NCBI GenBank assembly: GCA_902784615.1
Contig: CACZVN010000021.1
Coordinates: forward strand, 1-37,627
Direction of reading: 5' to 3'
Length of the DNA: 37,627 bases
Origin: an uncultured Prevotellaceae bacterium
GTDB lineage: Bacteria; Bacteroidota; Bacteroidia; Bacteroidales; Bacteroidaceae
This document shows, one piece after another, positions 32,058 to 37,627 of the stretch. The translations under genes and the position numbers were made by a program. The notes under the pieces were generated by a model that searched no databases, was not told the origin of the DNA, and saw nothing but the letters and a program-made list of their open reading frames with translations. The stretch's first letter is position 1, and each line of letters starts with the position of its first letter.

Positions 32058-34568
32058 ATGACATTAGACAAGTTTACAATTAAAGCACAGGAGGCCGTAC
32101 AGCAGGCAGTGAACACCGCTCAACTGAACGGTCAGCAGGTCATCGAACCTGCACATATTCTGAAAGGAGTATTGGAGAAGGCGAAGGATGTCTGCAATTT
32201 CATCTTCCAGAAACTCGGCGTAAACGGCCAGCAGATCGAGATGCTCGTTGATCAGGAGATCCAGCATCTGCCAAAGGTGCAGGGAGCCGGACAACCGTAT
32301 CTCTCTAGTGATAGTAATAATGTACTCGTGCGCGCACAGGAGACTGCCCAGAAGATGGGCGACGAGTTTGTGAGTGTGGAACCGATTCTGCTCGCCCTGC
32401 TCAGCGTGAACTCCACGGCCTCGCGCATCATGAAGGATGCGGGCTGCACGGAGAAGGAGATGACGAAGGCCATCCAGGAACTGCGTCAGGGTCAGAAGGT
32501 GCAAAGCCAGAGTGCCGATGACAACTATCAGTCGTTAGAGAAGTTCGCCAAAAACCTCGTGGATCTGGCGCGTCAGGGAAAGCTCGACCCAGTGATCGGA
32601 CGTGACGATGAGATCCGAAGGGTGCTGCAGATCCTGAGTCGTCGTACGAAGAACAACCCGATCCTGATCGGTGAGCCTGGTACGGGTAAGACCGCCATTG
32701 TGGAAGGTCTCGCTGGGCGTATCGTGCGTGGCGACGTGCCAGAGAACCTGAAGGACAAACAACTCTACTCGCTCGACATGGGTGCGCTGGTAGCTGGTGC
32801 GAAGTACAAGGGTGAGTTTGAGGAGCGTCTGAAGAGTGTCATCAACGAGGTGACGAAGTCGGAAGGCCGCATCATCCTCTTCATCGATGAGATCCACACG
32901 CTGGTGGGTGCCGGCGGTGGTGAGGGAGCCATGGATGCCGCCAATATCCTGAAGCCTGCCCTCGCCCGTGGTGAACTTCGCGCCATCGGTGCCACCACAC
33001 TGAATGAGTATCAGAAGTATTTTGAGAAGGACAAGGCTCTGGAGCGTCGTTTTCAGACGGTGATGGTGGATGAGCCTGATGAACTCTCAGCTATCTCGAT
33101 CCTACGTGGTCTGAAGGAGCGTTACGAAAACCACCATAAGGTAAGGATCCAGGATGATGCCTGTATCGCCGCCGTACAACTCTCTGAGCGCTATATCTCT
33201 GAGCGCTTCTTGCCAGATAAGGCCATTGACCTAATGGACGAGGCCGCCGCCAAACTGCGTATGGAGCGTGACTCCGTGCCTGAGGAACTGGATGAGATTA
33301 CGCGTAAATTGGCACAACTCGAAATCGAGCGCGAAGCCATCAAGCGCGAAGGCGACGAGCCGAAGATTGCGCAGTTGGATAAAGATATCGCAGAACTCAA
33401 GGAACAGGAGACGCAGTTCCGCGCTAAGTGGGAAGGTGAGCGACAGTTGGTAAACAAGATCCAGCAGGATAAACAGGAGATTGAGAACCTGAAGTACGAG
33501 GCTGAGCGTGCAGAACGTGAGGGTGACTATGGTAAGGTGGCAGAAATCCGCTATTCGAAACTGAAGGCCCTCGAAGATGACATCAAGAGTATTCAGGCAC
33601 AACTGGCCGATGCCCAGAACGGTAACTCACTGGTGCGTGAGGAGGTCACTGCAGACGATATCGCTGAGGTGGTATCGCGTTGGACAGGTATCCCCGTGAC
33701 ACGTATGATGCAGAGTGAACGCGAGAAACTGCTCCATCTGGAAGAGGAACTACACAAGCGCGTGATTGGACAGGACGAGGCCATCACGGCCGTATCAGAT
33801 GCCGTAAGACGTTCGCGTGCTGGTCTTCAGGATCCTAAGCGACCTATCGCCTCGTTTATCTTCTTAGGTACGACAGGTGTGGGTAAGACCGAACTCGCCA
33901 AGACGCTGGCCGACTACCTTTTCAATGACGAGACGATGATGACGCGTATCGATATGAGTGAGTATCAGGAGAAATACAGTGTGAGCCGACTGATTGGTGC
34001 GCCTCCGGGATACGTGGGTTACGATGAGGGTGGACAGTTGACGGAGGCTGTCAGACGCAAGCCCTATTCCGTGGTGCTCTTCGACGAGATCGAAAAAGCC
34101 CATCCGGATGTGTTCAATATCCTGTTACAGGTGTTGGATGACGGCCGACTGACGGACAACAAGGGACGTACGGCCAACTTCAAGAACACCATCATCATCA
34201 TGACCTCTAACGCCACGCGCGAACAACTGAGGGCTACGATGCGTCCTGAGTTCCTGAACCGTATCGACGAGATCATCACGTTCACGCCGCTGACGAAGGA
34301 ACAGATTGCCGACGTGGTACGTCTGCAGATGAAGAAGGTGACAGATATGCTGGAGCCCCAGGGTATCAAACTCGAATGCACACCTCAGGCCATCAACTAT
34401 CTGGCAGAGGAAGGCTATGATCCTGACTTCGGTGCACGTCCTGTGAAGCGCGCCATCCAGCAGTTCGTACTCAACGACCTGTCAAAGAAACTCTTGGCAG
34501 ACGAGGTGGATCGCACAAAGCCCATCATCATCGACGAGTTCGGAGACGGGTTGGTATTCAGGAATTAA
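32058..34568 (+). CDS. clpB: ATP-dependent disaggregase ClpB (Hsp100)
   Basis: Hexameric AAA+ chaperone that, with DnaK, extracts proteins from aggregates in the cytoplasm. Order: Clp N-domain (1-150), AAA-1 with GEPGTGKT and ILFIDEIH, coiled-coil middle domain (about 405-530, rich in KxELKEQE-type heptads), AAA-2 with GTTGVGKT and [11 protein letters not shown], and D2 small domain ([14 protein letters not shown]). It has the middle domain and lacks a ClpP-binding IGF loop, so it is ClpB rather than ClpC/ClpA. At 836 residues it is about 20-25 shorter than usual: after the sensor-1 motif IIIMTSN only [10 protein letters not shown] precedes RPEFLNR, where E. coli ClpB has about 32 residues. 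It stands alone and ends at a strong terminator. Confidence 0.95.
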   Translation: MTLDKFTIKAQEAVQQAVNTAQLNGQQVIEPAHILKGVLEKAKDVCNFIFQKLGVNGQQIEMLVDQEIQHLPKVQGAGQPYLSSDSNNVLVRAQETAQKMGDEFVSVEPILLALLSVNSTASRIMKDAGCTEKEMTKAIQELRQGQKVQSQSADDNYQSLEKFAKNLVDLARQGKLDPVIGRDDEIRRVLQILSRRTKNNPILIGEPGTGKTAIVEGLAGRIVRGDVPENLKDKQLYSLDMGALVAGAKYKGEFEERLKSVINEVTKSEGRIILFIDEIHTLVGAGGGEGAMDAANILKPALARGELRAIGATTLNEYQKYFEKDKALERRFQTVMVDEPDELSAISILRGLKERYENHHKVRIQDDACIAAVQLSERYISERFLPDKAIDLMDEAAAKLRMERDSVPEELDEITRKLAQLEIEREAIKREGDEPKIAQLDKDIAELKEQETQFRAKWEGERQLVNKIQQDKQEIENLKYEAERAEREGDYGKVAEIRYSKLKALEDDIKSIQAQLADAQNGNSLVREEVTADDIAEVVSRWTGIPVTRMMQSEREKLLHLEEELHKRVIGQDEAITAVSDAVRRSRAGLQDPKRPIASFIFLGTTGVGKTELAKTLADYLFNDETMMTRIDMSEYQEKYSVSRLIGAPPGYVGYDEGGQLTEAVRRKPYSVVLFDEIEKAHPDVFNILLQVLDDGRLTDNKGRTANFKNTIIIMTSNATREQLRATMRPEFLNRIDEIITFTPLTKEQIADVVRLQMKKVTDMLEPQGIKLECTPQAINYLAEEGYDPDFGARPVKRAIQQFVLNDLSKKLLADEVDRTKPIIIDEFGDGLVFRN

Positions 34569-34570
34569 AT

Positions 34571-34604
34571 AAAAAAGGTAGCTCATCATAGAGCTACCTT
34601 TTTT
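34571..34604. terminator. Bidirectional intrinsic terminator between clpB and the M6 peptidase gene
   Basis: A perfect 14-bp stem (34571-34584 with 34591-34604) around a 6-nt ATCATA loop, with an A-run on one side and a T-run on the other, so it works for both converging genes. The last codons (KKVAL) and stop of the minus-strand gene lie inside the hairpin. Confidence 0.9.
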
Positions 34605-36031
34605 CCTTGATAGATATAGACTCCTTTTCGCAAGGGTCTTCCGTCAAGACGTCGCCCCTGAAGGTCATACCATATATCGGTAATCTCATCGCGCAGGGCA
34701 CTGCGGACGGCCGCCTCTCCTTTCAGGAAGTCGAAGGAGATGTGACCATCGTCATCCATAGTGATATTCGTGATGGGTTTGTTGAAGGCCATTGCAGGGA
34801 CAGAAATCTCCGTCAGATGATTATTGACTGTCTCATCATCGACATAGGGATAGGCGGCTAAACTAAGATAACGGTTACGACCATCAGCCGTGTATTTGCC
34901 CTGGTCACCTGTTCCAAAGAACGCCTCAGACTCACGATAGGTCCTATTGTCGGCAGTAACAAGCGTCACCTGCGGCTTGCTTGAATAACTATTGGGGAAA
35001 AGCGTTCCATCGAAGTTATTCACCAGTGTGATGAGCAGACCATTGCCTGGGACATAGGCATCAAAGCCACACTGCTGACGATTCTCAAGAATATAATAAT
35101 GTTCCTTGTCGGCATCGTTACGAACGATATAGGCCAAAGGCTCCTCATCGAAAGAGACCATATCCGTAATGGTCGTCGCCTCTTTTAATTCCGTAAAGTC
35201 GAACCAACCGCAGATATGACGTTCGAAGGCAGAATAGTGGGGAGGCGACCACCCGTTGTTGGCATAGTTGCCACCATCCATCAGATCCCACTCGTCAAAA
35301 TAGGAGAATACCGTTTTGTCATCAGGATAGAGGTCAGGCAGTCCGAGACAGTGGGAGAACTCATGACAGAATGTACCATAACCATCCATCTCGCCCCGTC
35401 CGTCGAGTTCACTCACACAGGCATAGGAATAAAGAGTAAGGTCTCCTACCTCCATATCGTCATAGATATTGAACTTATGGGGCCAGATGGCATCACTCGA
35501 ACCACCACGGTTCTCACCATAACCGGCAAAGACCACCATCACCACATCAATGACACCGTTGCCGTCCCAATCGTAGGGAGAGAAATCGGCATCAGTTGCC
35601 AGACAGGCATCATGGATCATCTCCTCAGGATTGACGTCGTCGCCCCACTTATTCGCCCCATAATATTTCATGGAATCTGGTAGGGTAACGGGGCCGAAAA
35701 CATCGAAATGGATCTTGAACTTCCCATTGCTCTGGATCTGGAAATAATCAGAAAGACTACCAGCTGCACCATTTTCCGAGAAACCAGACTTGTTGAGCAT
35801 ATCGTCCCATTTCTCCACAATGTCAGGCGTAGCAAAGGGGACATCCTGAAAGGCGGCGAAGACTACAGGCACACGCACCTCTCCCTCCAAGGTGGAGACA
35901 GAAGAACTTGTGACCTTAGTCCCACGCGTATGCGCCCTATGCAATTCCCGATCACAGAGACGACGCTGTTGTGCGCTGGCAAAGGTTATTGCCAGCGTCA
36001 CAAACAGACATATCGTCAGAAGTCTTTTCAC
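34586..36031 (-). CDS. M6-like secreted metalloprotease (immune inhibitor A-type) with C-terminal sorting-like tail
   Basis: Exported zinc protease. From the GTG at 36031 it is 481 residues and begins with a clean signal peptide ([21 protein letters not shown]). The GTG overlaps the fumarase stop (GTGA). An ATG at 36049 would add six residues and a larger overlap. The zinc motif HEFSH (in [19 protein letters not shown]) is followed by WDLMDGGNY, the M6 met-turn-like segment; a calcium-type loop DWDGNGVID lies before. The C-terminus [20 protein letters not shown], then IYQGKKVAL, resembles the short sorting-type tails on many exported Prevotella proteins, possibly type IX secretion. The coding end lies in the terminator hairpin. 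Confidence 0.85.
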   Translation of the reverse strand: MKRLLTICLFVTLAITFASAQQRRLCDRELHRAHTRGTKVTSSSVSTLEGEVRVPVVFAAFQDVPFATPDIVEKWDDMLNKSGFSENGAAGSLSDYFQIQSNGKFKIHFDVFGPVTLPDSMKYYGANKWGDDVNPEEMIHDACLATDADFSPYDWDGNGVIDVVMVVFAGYGENRGGSSDAIWPHKFNIYDDMEVGDLTLYSYACVSELDGRGEMDGYGTFCHEFSHCLGLPDLYPDDKTVFSYFDEWDLMDGGNYANNGWSPPHYSAFERHICGWFDFTELKEATTITDMVSFDEEPLAYIVRNDADKEHYYILENRQQCGFDAYVPGNGLLITLVNNFDGTLFPNSYSSKPQVTLVTADNRTYRESEAFFGTGDQGKYTADGRNRYLSLAAYPYVDDETVNNHLTEISVPAMAFNKPITNITMDDDGHISFDFLKGEAAVRSALRDEITDIWYDLQGRRLDGRPLRKGVYIYQGKKVAL

Positions 36032-37627
36032 TTCGCTGCAGGGCACCATGGCTTCAAGGTCTTGAAGAAGTCGTTACCCTTATCATCAACGAGGATGAAT
36101 GCGGGGAAGTCTTCAACGTCAATCTTCCAAACAGCCTCCATACCAAGTTCAGGATACTCCACGCACTCGATACTCTTAATGGAACTCTGAGAGAGCACGG
36201 CAGCCACACCACCGATGGTACCGAGATAGAAACCGCCATGCTTCTTACAAGCCTCAGTAACAACATCTGAGCGGTTACCCTTGGCAATCATCACGAGGGA
36301 TGCACCATTAGCCTGGAACTCATCCACGTAAGGATCCATACGGTTAGCGGTGGTCGGACCCATTGATCCACAAGGATAGCCCTCTGGCGTCTTGGCAGGT
36401 CCGGCATACAGCACAGGATATTTCTTGAAGTAATCGGGCATACCCTCACCTGCATCCAGACGAGCCTTCAGTTTGGCGTGAGCGATATCGCGAGCCACGA
36501 TGATGGTACCCTTCAGGTTGACGCGGGTGCTGACAGGATACTTTGACAGTTCCTTGCGTACGGCATCGATACCCTCGTTGAGGTCGATCTCGATACCCTT
36601 GCCACCCTCACCCGGCTTGCGCAGTTCCTCAGGAATCAGTTCTGTGGGGTTCGAGTCCATTTTCTCCAACCAGATACCGTCGGCATTGATCTTGGCCTTG
36701 ATGTTACGGTCGGCAGAACAAGACACACCCATACCAATCGGACAAGAAGCACCATGACGAGGCAGACGGATCACGCGGATATCATGAGCCAGATATTTTC
36801 CTCCAAACTGAGCACCCAAGCCAATCTTCTGAGCCTCCTTAATCAGTTTCTGCTCCAAGTCGATATCACGGAAAGCACGACCTGTCTCATCACCCGTAGT
36901 AGGCAGACCATCGTAGAACTTGATGGAAGCGAGTTTGACTGTCAGCAGGTTCTTCTCGGCTGACGTACCACCAATCACGAAAGCGATGTGATAAGGAGGA
37001 CAGGCTGCTGTACCCAACGACTTCATTTTCTCCACGAGGAAGGGGATCAGTGTTCCCTCGTTCTGGATGGTAGCCTTAGTCATCGGGTAGAAGTAGGTCT
37101 TGTTGGCCGAGCCACCACCCTTTGCCACCATCACGAACTTGTACTCTGCACCCTCTGTGGCCTCGATGTCAATCTGGGCAGGGAGGTTACAACGGGTATT
37201 CACCTCGTCGTACATATTCAGAGGAGCGTTCTGCGAGTAGCGCAGGTTGTCCTGGGTGAAGGTATTGAACACGCCCAGACTCAGAGCCTCTTCATCCTCG
37301 AAACCCGTCCAGATCTGCTGACCCTTCTCACCGTGGATAATGGCTGTACCCGTGTCCTGACAGAACGGCAGGATACCCTTGGCAGCCACCTCGGCATTGC
37401 GCAGGAACTGCAGGGCTACGTACTTGTCGTTCTCCGATGCCTCGGGATCGGTGAGGATCTTGGCCACCTGTTCGTTATGCTCGCGGCGCAGCATGAACTC
37501 CACATCGTGGAAGGCCTGCTGGGCCAATAGCGTCAGGGCCTCCTTAGAGACCTTCACAATCGTCTTTCCTTCAAACTCGGCGGTGCTTACGCCGTCTTTC
37601 GTCAAAAGGCGGTACTCTGTCTTGTCT
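36028..37627 (-). CDS. Fumarate hydratase class I (iron-sulfur), 5' end beyond the window
   Basis: [4Fe-4S] fumarase interconverting fumarate and malate, a step of the reductive branch leading to succinate. The alpha part has [18 protein letters not shown] with a cluster Cys and [12 protein letters not shown], then [20 protein letters not shown] and [20 protein letters not shown] with the other cysteines. The beta part has [40 protein letters not shown] and [17 protein letters not shown]. Both parts are in one chain, as in FumA/FumB. The reading frame is open to the window edge ([13 protein letters not shown]), so about 15-20 N-terminal residues are missing. It is followed with a 4-nt overlap by the M6 protease gene, an odd partner. 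Confidence 0.95.
   Translation of the reverse strand, partial: DKTEYRLLTKDGVSTAEFEGKTIVKVSKEALTLLAQQAFHDVEFMLRREHNEQVAKILTDPEASENDKYVALQFLRNAEVAAKGILPFCQDTGTAIIHGEKGQQIWTGFEDEEALSLGVFNTFTQDNLRYSQNAPLNMYDEVNTRCNLPAQIDIEATEGAEYKFVMVAKGGGSANKTYFYPMTKATIQNEGTLIPFLVEKMKSLGTAACPPYHIAFVIGGTSAEKNLLTVKLASIKFYDGLPTTGDETGRAFRDIDLEQKLIKEAQKIGLGAQFGGKYLAHDIRVIRLPRHGASCPIGMGVSCSADRNIKAKINADGIWLEKMDSNPTELIPEELRKPGEGGKGIEIDLNEGIDAVRKELSKYPVSTRVNLKGTIIVARDIAHAKLKARLDAGEGMPDYFKKYPVLYAGPAKTPEGYPCGSMGPTTANRMDPYVDEFQANGASLVMIAKGNRSDVVTEACKKHGGFYLGTIGGVAAVLSQSSIKSIECVEYPELGMEAVWKIDVEDFPAFILVDDKGNDFFKTLKPWCPAAK

Noticed and set aside
32058-34568. Possible ClpC or ClpA instead of ClpB
   Set aside because: The full middle coiled-coil between the two AAA domains and the absence of a ClpP-binding IGF-type loop point to ClpB.

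Overview
The window looks like chromosomal DNA of a gut or rumen Bacteroidales bacterium, most likely Prevotella in the broad sense (for example a Prevotella ruminicola-type species). This rests on recognised gene content: TonB-dependent receptor, CarboxypepD_reg protein, DUF1573 protein, calycin-like surface lipoprotein, single-chain ADP-forming acetyl-CoA synthetase, class I fumarase and MeaB. It also rests on promoters of the Bacteroidetes type (TTTG, 19-20 bp spacer, TAnnTTTG). No tRNA, rRNA, CRISPR array, prophage or integrase was recognised. Coding density is high and most genes are housekeeping or cell-envelope genes.

Layout. 88-4783 (minus) is an envelope operon: CarboxypepD_reg protein, DacB (PBP4), a YbdG-like MscS channel, and a serB whose first ACT domain is interrupted by a deletion and frameshift. 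4896-7211 (plus) holds nadB and deoD. 7215-9662 (minus) is a GH94 cellobiose phosphorylase. 9824-14798 (plus) is a compact acyl/ketide-type cluster: FabG-like reductase, a secreted thioredoxin-feruloyl-esterase-like fusion, ketosynthase, acyl carrier protein and AMP-ligase. 14799-15098 is non-coding and holds a 192-bp MITE-like inverted-repeat element with internal 21-bp repeats. 15099-18442 (minus) holds a HI0933-type flavoprotein and an ADP-forming acetate-CoA ligase. 18627-27244 (plus) holds a bacterial alpha-2-macroglobulin, a DUF1573 protein, meaB and ispH. 27260-31863 (minus) holds an M28 peptidase, an unknown membrane protein, a surface lipoprotein and a TonB receptor. 32058-34568 (plus) is clpB. 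34586-37627 (minus) holds an M6-like peptidase and fumarase (running off the window edge).

Metabolic theme: fumarase, MeaB and the acetyl-CoA synthetase fit fumarate/succinate/propionate/acetate fermentation, and GH94 fits use of cellulose-derived cellobiose. The 9824-14798 cluster is the best candidate for an undescribed pathway. Its esterase resembles rumen cinnamoyl/feruloyl esterases, and the downstream ligase, ACP, ketosynthase and reductase could load and extend an acyl or hydroxycinnamoyl starter. That link is inference.

The second theme is repetitive DNA. Three classes of very short period repeat (8-bp TTTTTACC, 7-bp TGTTTAA, 7-bp TGTCATC) fill intergenic gaps and enter genes. The 8-bp repeat encodes the hydrophobic signal-peptide core of two unrelated exported proteins, and the TGTTTAA repeat supplies start codons. 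Two REP-like palindromes lie in frame inside genes.
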